DNA from: UBA1275 sp038124025
GTDB lineage: Bacteria > Bacteroidota > Rhodothermia > Balneolales > Balneolaceae
Direction: 5' to 3'
DNA: 64,000 bases
NCBI GenBank assembly: GCA_038124025.1
Contig: JAYPBC010000003.1
Location: forward strand, 54,391-118,390
Of this stretch, positions 44,037 to 53,938 are shown in pieces (the first letter of the stretch is position 1; each line of letters opens with the position of its first letter). The position numbers and the translations under genes were made by a program. The notes below the pieces were generated by a model. That model worked only from the letters and a program-made list of their open reading frames with translations, ran no database searches and was not told where the DNA came from.

Positions 44037-47000
44037 TTAGTCATTATTAATAGGCAAAACCGGATTTTCAATCTCTTCTAAGATATCAATATACTCTCCA
44101 TCCCATATCTTTTGAAGCCGTAGAAGATGTACATCTGTTTTTGAAGCCAAATCTTCATAGACGGCATATTGCTGAGCTGTAGGCCGACCGTAACCGGTAG
44201 CAACGGTGCTTTTTAACGCCGCCAATTTGTTATTCAATCGTATTGGGAAATTCAATACATCTTGCGTTGCCTCCGCTTTGGTTTGAACCAATGCCTCTTC
44301 AATCTCTGTCATGGCTTTCATCATCAATTGTGCACGCTCGCGAAGAGCTTTAGATGTTTCGTCTGTTCCCAAACTTCCCATTTGGTCGCGGAATTCCTCC
44401 CGAACCGATCGAATCTTATTGATCGCTTTATGCGTGGAGTCTAATTTTGCATTTATGGTTTGAACTAATTCAAACTGTTCTACCAAATCTTCCTGTGAAA
44501 TTTGTTCTAAACGTGGATCTTTTTTGACTTCAAACTCTTGTTCACCCACAAGCTCATCGCCCACATACATGCGCACGTCATAGGTCCCAGGCACCGCGCG
44601 TGGACCAGCCGTTGAACCCGCCCAGAGAATCTGACGACCATTTATGTTGGTCACTCCGGGATAATCTAGTCCCCAAGCAAAAGAGTGTAATCCAGCCTTA
44701 TCACCAAGTGAGCCTCTAGGCGCCTGCTGTTCATCCTCATGGAATAGAGTAGATTCTCGTACAGGTCGTCCACGCCAGTCTTCTTTGCTAGAATAACTTT
44801 GCACAACTTGTTCACGCATATCCACAAATTCTAACTTAATTTCTTGGTCTTCGTCTTCTGCTAGATAATAGTATACCACCGCGCCACCTTGTGGATTTTG
44901 CCCGGAAGTAGCACTAGAACCCCAAGATTGTCCGCCAAATAAATAGGGATCTTCAGGATCGAATAGATGATGCTGCATAGCCAAAATATCATCCTGTAGT
45001 TGATGTAATACCGGCAGGTCATCTAGAACCCAAAAAGACCGACCTTGAGTTGCAACGATCAGATCCTTATCACGTTTGTGAACCGCCAAATCTGTAATAG
45101 GTACCGCGGGTAGATTTAATTGTAGTGATTGCCATTGTTCACCAGCATTAAATGACACATAGACTCCCGTTTCTGTTCCCGCATATAATAGCCCAGATCG
45201 GTTAGGATCTTCTCTTACAGCCCGGGTGAAATCCATCGGCGGAATGCCTGTGATAATGTTGGTCCATGATTTTCCATAATTAGTGGTCTTAAATAACATA
45301 GGACTAAAATCACCAAACTTATATCTAGTAGCAGCAATGTAAGCAGTCCCAGCGGCGTGGTGAGAGGCATCAATAATACTTATCATCGCTTCAGGCATAT
45401 CTTTAGGTGTTACATTCTCCCAAGACTGACCATTATCTCTACTTATGTGAATGAGTCCGTCATCCGCACCCGCCCAAAATAATCCGGGCTCAATCGGGGA
45501 CTCAACAAAAGAAAATATCGTGTTATAGTACTCAACGGATGTATCATCTTTAGTTATAGGTCCGCCTGATTCACCCTGCTTAGTTGAGTCGTTTCGAGTC
45601 AAGTCTGGGCTAATGGTCTCCCAGCTCATTCCTTCATCGGTAGAACGATGCACATGCTGCGAAGTAGCATATAAAACATCTGAGTTATGCGGTGAAATCA
45701 CGATAGGGAAGGTCCATTGGAATCGGTATTTGGCGTCTTTGGCACCGGCACCCATTGGGTTATCCGGCCAAACATCGATGCGATCACTAAGTCCTAATTC
45801 CGAATCATACTTATTTAGATATCCACCATAACTGCCCCCAAAGGTTACGTTGGGATTCTCTGGATCAGGTGCTATATATCCACTTTCACCACCTGCCACT
45901 GGCCACCAGTCACGCTCCCCAATACTTCCACCATTGGTTCGGGATCGTATGGCAAAGGTACTGTTATCCTGCTGAGCCCCATAGATCATATAGGGAAACT
46001 GATTATCCGTTACTACCTGATAAATTTGAGCGGTAGCCGAGGTATAGTATGAAGACCATCCTTCTCCACCATTATAGGTAACTTGTCCGCCTCCGTCATC
46101 GGCTACTACCATCCGTTGTGGATCATTTGTGGCAATCCATAAATCATGATGATCGGAATGAGGAGTACCAATCCGGTCAAAATTTGCGCCCCCATCCTTG
46201 GATTTCCAAAAACCAACATTTAGCACGTAGACTACATCTTCATTTCCAGGATCAGCCACTACCTTAGAATAATACCAAGCTCTTTGGCGTAGGTTTCGAT
46301 TCGCGCTAACACGGCGCCAGTTATCGCCACCATCTTCGGATCTAAAAAGACCACCACCGCTTGCATTTTCAACAATAGCAAAGACACGATTGGAATTTAC
46401 CGGTGAGACAGAAACCCCAATTTTTCCAACTAAGCCCTTTGGCATACCAGGGTTTTGAGTGATCTCGGTCCAATTCTCTCCACCGTCAACACTTTTATAT
46501 AGGCCACTTCCTTCACCTCCTGAACTCATCTCCCATGGACTTCTGTAGGCCTCCCACAGAGCCGCGAATAATATTCTAGGGTTATTTGGATCAACGGCAA
46601 TATCAACGGCCCCAGTTTTAGCATCTTCGAACAATACTTGATTCCATGTTTTTCCTCCATCTGTGGTTTTATATACCCCACGCTCAGTAGATTCAACTGG
46701 GCCAAATAATTTACCCATCGCTGCAACCCATACTACGTCAGGATTTTCTGGGTGAATTTCAATATCTCCGATGAAGCGCGTTTCACCTAAACCTAACCAA
46801 GTCCATGTTTTACCTGCATCCGTGGATCGGTACATACCATCTCCTGCACTCATGTTTCCACGAATATCGGTTTCCCCCATTCCTACATAGATAACATTGG
46901 GGTCTGAATCAGCCACATCAATAGCTCCCACTGAGCCTGTTTTAAAAAAGCCGTCCGAAACATTATACCAAGTAGCTCCTCCATCGGTTGTTTTATATAC

Positions 47001-47297
47001 CCCACCACCTGTGAATCCGGTGTAATAAGTATATGGCTCATCATCATGACCGGCAACTGCCACCGAACGTCCTCCTCTAAACGGACCTATATTTCTGTAG
47101 TTTAACCCACCCAATATTGCTGGATCAACATTAGGATTTTCTATATCCTGCCCATGCCCAAAGATTACCTCAGGCCCAGAAGAAGATCGTGAGCGGCTTT
47201 GGGCTTCGGCATCCATCAGCGGGAACAACAACATCAACAAGATAAAAATAGTCGTTAGATAGGTTTGAGCACCATTTTTTTGACCTAAAAAAGGCAT
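44037..47297 (-). CDS. Secreted BNR/Asp-box repeat (sortilin-like propeller) protein
   Basis: 1086 aa from the ATG at 47297, preferred because GGAG lies five bases upstream and the signal peptide (about residues 12-33, cleavage near AEAQ) then starts normally; longer forms from 47321 or 47387 exist. Repeated Asp-box units such as TTDGGATWYNVSDG, STDAGKTWTW, TTDGGKTWNQV, SVDGGENWTEI and SEDGGDNWRRV build two propellers (about 45-780), like VPS10/sortilin and Ycf48 proteins. The last 200 residues are helical (about 960-1070). Often annotated as glycosyl hydrolase, but no catalytic residues are evident; a binding or scaffold role is equally possible. No type IX sorting domain is seen. Confidence 0.8.
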   Translation of the reverse strand: MPFLGQKNGAQTYLTTIFILLMLLFPLMDAEAQSRSRSSSGPEVIFGHGQDIENPNVDPAILGGLNYRNIGPFRGGRSVAVAGHDDEPYTYYTGFTGGGVYKTTDGGATWYNVSDGFFKTGSVGAIDVADSDPNVIYVGMGETDIRGNMSAGDGMYRSTDAGKTWTWLGLGETRFIGDIEIHPENPDVVWVAAMGKLFGPVESTERGVYKTTDGGKTWNQVLFEDAKTGAVDIAVDPNNPRILFAALWEAYRSPWEMSSGGEGSGLYKSVDGGENWTEITQNPGMPKGLVGKIGVSVSPVNSNRVFAIVENASGGGLFRSEDGGDNWRRVSANRNLRQRAWYYSKVVADPGNEDVVYVLNVGFWKSKDGGANFDRIGTPHSDHHDLWIATNDPQRMVVADDGGGQVTYNGGEGWSSYYTSATAQIYQVVTDNQFPYMIYGAQQDNSTFAIRSRTNGGSIGERDWWPVAGGESGYIAPDPENPNVTFGGSYGGYLNKYDSELGLSDRIDVWPDNPMGAGAKDAKYRFQWTFPIVISPHNSDVLYATSQHVHRSTDEGMSWETISPDLTRNDSTKQGESGGPITKDDTSVEYYNTIFSFVESPIEPGLFWAGADDGLIHISRDNGQSWENVTPKDMPEAMISIIDASHHAAGTAYIAATRYKFGDFSPMLFKTTNYGKSWTNIITGIPPMDFTRAVREDPNRSGLLYAGTETGVYVSFNAGEQWQSLQLNLPAVPITDLAVHKRDKDLIVATQGRSFWVLDDLPVLHQLQDDILAMQHHLFDPEDPYLFGGQSWGSSATSGQNPQGGAVVYYYLAEDEDQEIKLEFVDMREQVVQSYSSKEDWRGRPVRESTLFHEDEQQAPRGSLGDKAGLHSFAWGLDYPGVTNINGRQILWAGSTAGPRAVPGTYDVRMYVGDELVGEQEFEVKKDPRLEQISQEDLVEQFELVQTINAKLDSTHKAINKIRSVREEFRDQMGSLGTDETSKALRERAQLMMKAMTEIEEALVQTKAEATQDVLNFPIRLNNKLAALKSTVATGYGRPTAQQYAVYEDLASKTDVHLLRLQKIWDGEYIDILEEIENPVLPINND

Positions 47298-47390
47298 AAA
47301 GACTCCGTTTAAAGAACTCATAGTCACGTAATTATTTCGTTGGCGGGTTAATGTTGTTAAGTACCGAAACCCTAAGCATATATGCAATGC

Positions 47391-48779
47391 CTAATCTTGA
47401 ATAAACCACGCACTAGATTGTAGCTGATTAGACCAGGTGGAATACCAGTTAAGAGTTGATACAGGGGCATTCATTAAGGACTTTTCCGCCGATGACTGAC
47501 CTAGTATGTCTGAAATAGCCGCCTCTAGTAATGGGTCTGCTGGATCACCGAGTGGCTTGGGTGATAGAATATTTTCAGATGCAACAATTTGAGCCTCAAG
47601 ACCATCTATAAAGTCGGTTTCCTGATTTGCATTTAAATATTTAAGGGTCACCGGTAAAATTGCATAGTAAACAGGGGGGCTTTGGAAGGTCCCCGTGATC
47701 ACAAACGAACCATAATATTTACCCAGTGTATTAGATCCCACCGTAATTACCTCCATGTAAGGCTTTAATCCGTTGATGAGAAGCTCACTAGCAGAGGCTG
47801 TTTCGTTGGTTGTGAGTACATAAATTCGATCTAAGCCCATGTTAACAGGGCCCTCTTGGAAACGTAAAAATAAATTCTCAGAATCGGCACCTTCCGATGT
47901 TTGATAAAAATTTTCTAACAGGGAATTGTATTCAAATTCAACAAAAATCTCTTCGCTTTGTGCCGCTTCTAAGGGAACTAATGCGTTTGCGAACTGTGTG
48001 GCGGCCGTAATTCTTCCACCCGGATTGTATCGTAAATCGATAACTAGCTCGTCAATATGTTGAGCTTTTAGTTCAGCTAGTCGTTCATTTAACCCATTTA
48101 TAAATGAATCCGCTGTACCATCTATGAACTGGGCATAAAAAAGGTATCCGATGCGTTTACCTCCTGTTTCAATCACTTTTGTGGTGATGATTGGGTCTAA
48201 TTGTAAAACTTCTTTTTGCACGCTCACTACACTATCTAAGTCTGTGATGCTCACCTTCTGAGTCTCTTGATCTAAAGCATAGCTACCCAATCCATAGCTC
48301 ACATTCCCGTTAATTTGAAGTAATTCTTGATAATTCGAAGAACGTAAACTTTGCCCGTTTACGCTTAGAATAATGTCACCCCGTTTCAAACCTGCCTGCT
48401 GAGCGGGAGAATCTGGATACACATATTTCACCACCATAAATAACTGATCTCGATCACTAAATGACAAGATTGCAGGACTTATTCCAGACGAATACTGGCT
48501 ACCATTAAGTTGATTGAGAAGCGTCTCTGCATCATCTGTCATGTAAGAAAATTCGTCCGTTCCATAGAGAATATCCTCGAAAAACTGTTCAGGTGCCAAA
48601 TTTCCAGGGGCCAAACGGGGAACCACAAAATTCCAATAATAATACGTAGACATTTGATTCTGTATCCAAGAGTTCACATCTAGATATTGACTGCCTACGC
48701 CGGTTGGATCATCACTACATTGCACAAAAAAACCTACGCTGAGCAATAACCCAAGACACAAGGACAGAAATCGTTTCAT
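47391..48779 (-). CDS. S41-family C-terminal processing peptidase, lipoprotein
   Basis: 462 aa. A lipoprotein signal peptide ends at VGFFVQC (Cys near residue 21). A PDZ domain (about 100-165) has PAQQAGLKRGDIILSVNGQ. The S41 catalytic region has IDELVIDLRYNPGG, the nucleophile Ser in TNETASASELLINGL (about 312) and the general-base Lys in TLGKYYGSF. It is expected at the periplasmic side of a membrane, cutting substrate C-termini. It lies 36 bases after tonB in the same run. Confidence 0.9.
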   Translation of the reverse strand: MKRFLSLCLGLLLSVGFFVQCSDDPTGVGSQYLDVNSWIQNQMSTYYYWNFVVPRLAPGNLAPEQFFEDILYGTDEFSYMTDDAETLLNQLNGSQYSSGISPAILSFSDRDQLFMVVKYVYPDSPAQQAGLKRGDIILSVNGQSLRSSNYQELLQINGNVSYGLGSYALDQETQKVSITDLDSVVSVQKEVLQLDPIITTKVIETGGKRIGYLFYAQFIDGTADSFINGLNERLAELKAQHIDELVIDLRYNPGGRITAATQFANALVPLEAAQSEEIFVEFEYNSLLENFYQTSEGADSENLFLRFQEGPVNMGLDRIYVLTTNETASASELLINGLKPYMEVITVGSNTLGKYYGSFVITGTFQSPPVYYAILPVTLKYLNANQETDFIDGLEAQIVASENILSPKPLGDPADPLLEAAISDILGQSSAEKSLMNAPVSTLNWYSTWSNQLQSSAWFIQD

Positions 48780-48815
48780 TGAATAATGGTATACTTTCTA
48801 GTAGATGAGATACTA

Positions 48816-49637
48816 CTAACTAAATACGAATCGAAAGGTAATGGTTCCCCACTGCGCTTGCTGAGGTACACCACTAGGTAAACGCGAAAAACGCCAAGAT
48901 CTTAGCGTTCTGAGCACTTCGGTTTCTAACTCTGCATTCATTTTTCGAAGCGGAATTATTCGGCCAACCGTTCCATTGGGCCGCACCTCGAAACGCACCG
49001 TTATAACAGCTTCTGCATTGGCCACATTGGTAGGTAAAGGTTGTACCATCGGAGCTCGTTCAATATCTCCCTCCCATTTTAACTCGTAGGGCGCTGTTTC
49101 ATCGGTATCGGTGCCTGAACCCTGATCGGAATCGGTTGCACCACGATTGCCATCGGGATCTCCACTTTCCTCCGCTCCATCGCTTTGGTCTTCATCCATT
49201 TGAGATTGAGTGGGGATCTCAATTTCTTCTTCGGCTACTTCTGAGGCATTCTGTGATGGATCCAAAATCTCCGTATCCGGAGTTTGAACCGTCTGTTCAA
49301 TGACTTCTTCTATTTCATCCGGTAAGTCTACTGGCTTTGTGTTTTCAAGGGCGGATGTTTCTGGGGTGTTTTCAGGCTCGGGTGCATCTTCCACCGGTTC
49401 TTCGGTCGGGGTTTTCGAAGGGTTTTGGCGGGTAGCAACTTGCTCATTTTGCTGCTCAGAAAATTCCGAAAGTTGACCAGATTGAAATTCTCCAAATTCA
49501 ACTTCTATAAAGGATGGCCGCATTCCCTGATCTAAATCAATGCTGTACCAGATAGAAAAAAGAAGTAATAGCAACGCAGTAATACTACTAACCGCTAATC
49601 CTCTGCGTTCATCAATATTTAGGGAGTCGGATTGCAT
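48816..49637 (-). CDS. tonB: TonB-family energy transducer
   Basis: 273 aa. One N-terminal membrane helix (about residues 14-32) is followed by a long, acidic, Pro/Glu/Thr-rich periplasmic spacer (about 45-180) and a C-terminal TonB-like domain with ITVRFEVRPNGTVGRIIPLR and VLRTLRSWRFSRLP. It carries proton-motive energy from ExbB-ExbD to outer-membrane receptors, or, as a TolA-like variant, to envelope constriction. It starts at the base after the exbD stop, so translation is coupled. The spacer is acidic rather than the Pro-Lys repeats of E. coli TonB. Confidence 0.85.
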   Translation of the reverse strand: MQSDSLNIDERRGLAVSSITALLLLLFSIWYSIDLDQGMRPSFIEVEFGEFQSGQLSEFSEQQNEQVATRQNPSKTPTEEPVEDAPEPENTPETSALENTKPVDLPDEIEEVIEQTVQTPDTEILDPSQNASEVAEEEIEIPTQSQMDEDQSDGAEESGDPDGNRGATDSDQGSGTDTDETAPYELKWEGDIERAPMVQPLPTNVANAEAVITVRFEVRPNGTVGRIIPLRKMNAELETEVLRTLRSWRFSRLPSGVPQQAQWGTITFRFVFS

Positions 49638-50054
49638 TTAATATGAACTTTGTTCGGTTGCCATCACCAATTTTAATTGTAGGGCTTTTCCAATATTTAA
49701 TACCCGTACTGCATCATCAACCTTCGCATCTTTATCGGCCCGGAGGACGATTATTCCGTCAGGCTTAGCGTTGCGCGATTCACGAATAGCTAAGGCTAAT
49801 TCTCCCTGAGCGGTCAAATTGCCGTCAACGTAAAATTGCCCATCTTTGGTGATTGCAACAGATATATAATCCTGTTGAGTAACGGATGAAGTTTCAGCTT
49901 TTGGAATATTTACCTGTATCCCAAAGTTGCTTACAAAGGATGAAGTCAGTAAAAAGAATATGAGTAACAACAGAACAATATCCGTTAAGGAAGACTGCGA
50001 AAACAGCGATAAGGGGGCTAAGCGTTTGTCATCTCGACGAAAATTTCTAGCCAT
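49638..50054 (-). CDS. exbD: ExbD/TolR-family biopolymer transport protein
   Basis: 138 aa from the ATG at 50054, preferred over an in-frame ATG at 50126 because it follows the exbB stop by seven bases and gives the usual basic N-terminus MARNFRRDDKRLAPL. One membrane helix (SLTDIVLLLLIFFLLTSSF) carries the essential Asp in LTDIV that binds protons. The periplasmic domain shows ISVAITKDGQFYVDG and IIVLRADKDAKVDDAVRVL. It forms the proton channel with ExbB. Confidence 0.93.
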   Translation of the reverse strand: MARNFRRDDKRLAPLSLFSQSSLTDIVLLLLIFFLLTSSFVSNFGIQVNIPKAETSSVTQQDYISVAITKDGQFYVDGNLTAQGELALAIRESRNAKPDGIIVLRADKDAKVDDAVRVLNIGKALQLKLVMATEQSSY

Positions 50055-50061
50055 AATAATG

Positions 50062-50796
50062 CTACTTTTTGGTGGCTGGGGTTTGTAGTAGGTCGATGAA
50101 ATCGGCAGAGGCATTTTCGAGTTCAAATATTGACCTGTTTATTTTGCCCAATAAAAAATTATAGAACCCAAAAGCAATCAGGCCAACCATAAGGCCTGCA
50201 GCAGTTGTGATTAAAGCCTCCCAAATACCCCCCGCTAACGCGCTAGGATTCACATTTCCCTGCAAGGATTGTATATCCATAAAGGCTTCTATCATACCTG
50301 TGACCGTGCCCGTAAAACCCAATAGGGGAGCTACCCCAGCTATGGTGGCCAACCAATTCATTTTCTTTTCCAAAAAGAAAATTTCTTTTTTACCGGCATT
50401 ATCAATGGCATCTTCTATATCTCGAATCGGCCGACCCAATCGCTTAATACCTGCCTTAATAATTCGAGCCAAGGGCTTATCAAAGGTATCGCAATACTGT
50501 ATGGCTTGATCTTGTTTACCGGACTTGAGCATAGATTCAATCGATCCTAAAAAAGCTGATGTATCTGTCTTCGTTCTCCCAAGGGCACTCCAACGTTCCA
50601 CAATCACATAAACAGCCAAAAAAAACAGGCTTAAAATTGGAATCATTAGTATTCCACCTTCAATCATTAGATCGAAAAAGCTAATACTCTCCGGTTCCAT
50701 CATATTGGTCAATGTGTCCACCATTGCGCTATCTTGCATCTTAAAGGCAAAGGTTCTGGTTAATAAATTTGCAAATAGAGTCATAGGTAATGCCAT
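50062..50796 (-). CDS. exbB: ExbB/TolQ/MotA-family proton channel protein
   Basis: 244 aa. Three membrane helices (near residues 44-65, 145-167 and 187-210). The MotA/TolQ/ExbB signature is visible in WLATIAGVAPLLGFTGTVTG and in ALITTAAGLMVGLIAFGFYN. Partner of ExbD and TonB in the next two genes. Its ATG overlaps the stop of the HU/SPOR gene by one base (TAATG), so translation is coupled. The first 20 residues look like extra sequence; an internal start at MQDSAM is possible. Confidence 0.93.
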   Translation of the reverse strand: MALPMTLFANLLTRTFAFKMQDSAMVDTLTNMMEPESISFFDLMIEGGILMIPILSLFFLAVYVIVERWSALGRTKTDTSAFLGSIESMLKSGKQDQAIQYCDTFDKPLARIIKAGIKRLGRPIRDIEDAIDNAGKKEIFFLEKKMNWLATIAGVAPLLGFTGTVTGMIEAFMDIQSLQGNVNPSALAGGIWEALITTAAGLMVGLIAFGFYNFLLGKINRSIFELENASADFIDLLQTPATKK

Positions 50797-51900
50797 TAAA
50801 TTTTGGTAATAAAGTAATCGTCAATAAGTTCTTTTGGTAGTTCCTTAGCTACTTCAAGGGCCTGTTCCACTGTTGCAAACTGCCCTATACTAACGCGCCA
50901 CATTAATCCGTAGCGGTCCGAGTTAACGGGTGAAAGTAAACTTCGGTATCCAGCGATGATATATTGTTCATACTTTTCCATCGCACTTTGACGATTTGAA
51001 AGCGAAAAAAGTACCAAGGTGTAACCACCATTAGCTCGCCTGTCAACTTCCCCCATTAGTCCATATAATGGCTGATCTGCCGGAATTTCAGTGGCATCTT
51101 TTGCCATAATTGGAGCACTCACCACCGAGTCTAGATGTGTACTAAGAGAATTATTTTCTTGGTTAGTTGTAATCTCTTGATTTGTAGCCATTGAATTTGA
51201 GTCTTCAACAGCGAAGTCATTCATTATATCATCTACCGCCGTCGAACTTTGCTGCTCTTCTTGAGAAGAACTAAGATTTTTGGAAGTAGCAATGTTCGAT
51301 GGTTCAGAACTCGGATTACCCACCAACATAGCAGGTTCCTCTAGTATAGGTTTTAGGTAAAATTGCCATCCCGTAAACATAGCAGCTATAAAAACAATCC
51401 CTATTCCTACATACAGAGGTGTTAAATTGCGTTTCNNNNNNNNNNNNNNNNNNNNNNNNNNNNNNNNNNNNNNNNNNNNNNNNNNNNNNNNNNNNNNNNN
51501 NNNNNNNNNNNNNNNNNNNNNNNNNNNNNNNNNNNTCAGGCTCTTGATCAACTTCAGACGCTTCATTCATTTCAAGTTTCTCTTTTATACCCTCAGTACC
51601 CACATCTTCCACTTCGGGCTCTTCCGCTTCCTCAATACCCACATTAATATCATCCGATACAACAATAGGCTGCATTCCCGCATATTTGAAATTAATTTCG
51701 ATAGCGAATGAAGGATCTAACTCTAGAGAAAACGCCGATGCATCTTTTTTCAATATTCCTAAACCAGGTAGCTGAACTGCATTGGTGTTGTTCAACTCAT
51801 TGTTCAGGTGAGTGGTAAATTCAGCTAATAATTTCTGCGACTCCTCCTCAGAAATAGACAGCTCCTCCGCAACAATTTGTATAAAATCTAATGGCTTCAT
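50796..51900 (-). CDS. HU-like / SPOR-domain membrane protein, interrupted by assembly gap
   Basis: One gene split by 100 N. The N-terminal ~120 residues (FIQIVAEELSISEEESQKLL, then VQLPGLGILKKD) have the HU-type fold used by Bacteroidota CCDC81-like proteins. After the gap come a basic stretch, one membrane helix (LYVGIGIVFIAAMFTGW), a Ser/Gln/Asn-rich linker and a C-terminal SPOR domain (YTLVLFSLSNRQSAMEKYEQ and MWRVSIGQFATVEQALEVA). SPOR binds denuded septal peptidoglycan. The two parts are not in one frame across the N run, as expected if its length is arbitrary. Start overlaps the preceding stop by four bases (ATGA); a link to FtsK and the Tol/Ton-like genes is plausible. Confidence 0.75.
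51436..51535. other. Assembly gap of 100 N
   Basis: Exactly 100 unknown bases, the conventional placeholder for a scaffold gap of unknown size. It falls between the N-terminal HU-like part and the membrane helix of the SPOR protein. Missing sequence may be of any length, so domains may be lost here. Confidence 0.98.
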
Positions 51901-52118
51901 TCCGTTTCCCTTAGGTCTTCCCTAGTATCTTCTGGGCTAAAATGAACGGTGTCTTTAGGAGGATACGCCACGGTTCTCCCTTTTTCATCGCGTGAAAAAT
52001 GCTGAGGTTCATGAATTCGACTGAATGTTCCAACTCCTTCTAGTTGAACTGATTCACCCGCTAATAATTGCACCTTAATAAGGGCTGAAATTTTCTCTAT
52101 TTGCTTTTCATCCATCAT
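51897..52118 (-). CDS. Small HU-like DNA-binding domain protein
   Basis: 73 aa. The pattern KISALIKVQLLAGESVQLEG followed by VGTFSRIHEPQHFSRDEKGR matches the HU/IHF fold: a helical part, then the LxGxGxF turn and a beta arm with RDEKGRTVAYPPKDTVHFSP. It is shorter than canonical HU (about 90 aa). It overlaps the start of the next HU-like/SPOR gene by four bases, so two HU-fold proteins are made from coupled genes. Whether it binds DNA or pairs with the membrane protein is unknown. Confidence 0.75.
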   Translation of the reverse strand: MMDEKQIEKISALIKVQLLAGESVQLEGVGTFSRIHEPQHFSRDEKGRTVAYPPKDTVHFSPEDTREDLRETE

Positions 52119-52126
52119 AGCTAATC

Positions 52127-53938
52127 CTAAAACTCAAGGCTTATACCCCAATACAAATGCAATGGTGCTTCCTGAAAACCCTGCCACCATTCATAACGCT
52201 GTGAGAGAAGATTATTTATCCTTATATATGCACCTAGACGTTCATTAAATGAATACTGGATCTTTGAATGTACTAAAATAAAGCCATCCAATTCCTCAGA
52301 TCCCATAGTTGTCCTAGGCCCTATGACCATCGTACTTGCCCCAAGAAGTAACTTCGGAGTAATTGAATAACGTAGACTGCCTTCAATTTTTATTTTTTCT
52401 TCAAAGGGTATGTCTTGATTTGTAGTTAATCGTGGACTTCTGAGACTAATTTCCGCCACCCCTTGCAGATCCCCATCTAACCAGACAGCCGAGCTACCCA
52501 GATAAAATTTAGTCACTTTGGCATCGGCATAATTTAAATTATAAAACAGTTCTTGCGCATTTGCGGTTGGGTTATCAGGATTTATAGCCTCCAATTGTTC
52601 TCGCTGAGCATAAGCAAAACGATTAATTTGCTCCCACTGAAGTCCGGAATAGATTCTGCTATTTTGCATGAAATTCCAGAATACTTCGGCTGAAATACCT
52701 AAATGGTAAGAATGTTGTAGTTGGCTCGATGGGGTTAGAAACCGGTTATATCCTTGCCATTGCCGTAAAGAGGGATTCTTTAGCGTACCAGATAAGCTCG
52801 CAAATCCACCAAAGACATCGTTGTAATTATAATTGACCGTCACATCAGGTTCTAAGTAGACTCCACTGTTGATTGTATCATCTGCATAAGCCAATGATGT
52901 CTGTATATCCACTGACAAGGTGTAATCAAATAGCCGGGCGTATCCAGCCCCAGCCCTAATAAGGTACAACAAATTCGTACTTCCATTTAGCTGATTGGAA
53001 TGAATATCTACACCCGATTGAAGACTCCAGTATTCACGAACTTCTTGACCCGGCCAGCTTCGGTATAGCTCTGCTACTACAAATGAAGAGGATCCTTCAT
53101 CCTGTATGACCGGAACAATTGATTTCAATTCACTATCAAAGAGGCCGAGCTGAATTGCGTAACTATTTTTATGGAAGGCGTTTTTTTGCTCATCTAGGCC
53201 AACAGACCAAACTATACCCTGATTAGCTTTCTTTGGAATGCCTCCTAACAGATTTTGCATTTCGTCACTAAGAGCATACATTCTATTGAAGTCATTATGT
53301 AAAACTAACTGACTCCTAAACGTTTTGCTTTCGGATAGTTTTTTCGAATAATTTACATCGACTCCTAAGTTCCTATATCCGCTGGCATTGTCTAAATGAC
53401 CCGATGATGACTCAAAATTAGTAGCTATTCCTAGTAAGCCATCCTCCGTGGGAGAATAATAATTTATTCTAAGCTCCGGACTCACAAACCATCCCATTCC
53501 AAGTTGGCTGCTCACCTTTGGGCGCAGAGGTGTTACCCAAACCATTTTAGCCGGTTCTTGAGGTCTATCCAGAGCAGTGACAGATATTCCTGAAACAGCT
53601 GCTTCGCGTGATTCTAAGAAGGGCATTCGGTTTGGATCAATTTGAAAGACCCTAGGCCTTGGGTTAAAGCCCAAAATAGGTTGTCGCCTCAAGCCAGGAA
53701 AATTAGCTTTGAATTCGCTTCTAATTTCAATGTCTTGTGGATTAATTTCCGGCAACAGTGTATTCTGTGCGCCTTGTGCAAATATATCGACACTCATCAA
53801 CCAAAAAAATAACGCTATTAGAAACCCATAAAAAGTGGTAGAGCTACTGGTTACGGTGAAATCAGTCATTTCTGTTTGTGCTGAATAGGGTACAATTGAA
53901 TGCTTATCCATAGTACTAAAGGTACACTTTTTAGACAT
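52127..53938 (-). CDS. Outer-membrane beta-barrel protein, TonB-receptor-like barrel without plug
   Basis: 603 aa from the ATG at 53938, which overlaps the preceding stop by eight bases; internal ATGs at 53911 and 53869 would give more normal signal peptides (hydrophobic FYGFLIALFFWLMSVDIFAQ near residues 37-56). No plug domain or carboxypeptidase-like domain is present, only a proline-rich start (FPGLRRQPILGFNPRPRVFQ) and repeated amphipathic strands ending LHLYWGISLEF. The late strands (RLGAYIRINNLLSQRYEWWQ) resemble the last strands of TonB-dependent receptors. Its role is unknown; it may be an assembly or transport barrel of this envelope cluster. Confidence 0.7.
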   Translation of the reverse strand: MSKKCTFSTMDKHSIVPYSAQTEMTDFTVTSSSTTFYGFLIALFFWLMSVDIFAQGAQNTLLPEINPQDIEIRSEFKANFPGLRRQPILGFNPRPRVFQIDPNRMPFLESREAAVSGISVTALDRPQEPAKMVWVTPLRPKVSSQLGMGWFVSPELRINYYSPTEDGLLGIATNFESSSGHLDNASGYRNLGVDVNYSKKLSESKTFRSQLVLHNDFNRMYALSDEMQNLLGGIPKKANQGIVWSVGLDEQKNAFHKNSYAIQLGLFDSELKSIVPVIQDEGSSSFVVAELYRSWPGQEVREYWSLQSGVDIHSNQLNGSTNLLYLIRAGAGYARLFDYTLSVDIQTSLAYADDTINSGVYLEPDVTVNYNYNDVFGGFASLSGTLKNPSLRQWQGYNRFLTPSSQLQHSYHLGISAEVFWNFMQNSRIYSGLQWEQINRFAYAQREQLEAINPDNPTANAQELFYNLNYADAKVTKFYLGSSAVWLDGDLQGVAEISLRSPRLTTNQDIPFEEKIKIEGSLRYSITPKLLLGASTMVIGPRTTMGSEELDGFILVHSKIQYSFNERLGAYIRINNLLSQRYEWWQGFQEAPLHLYWGISLEF

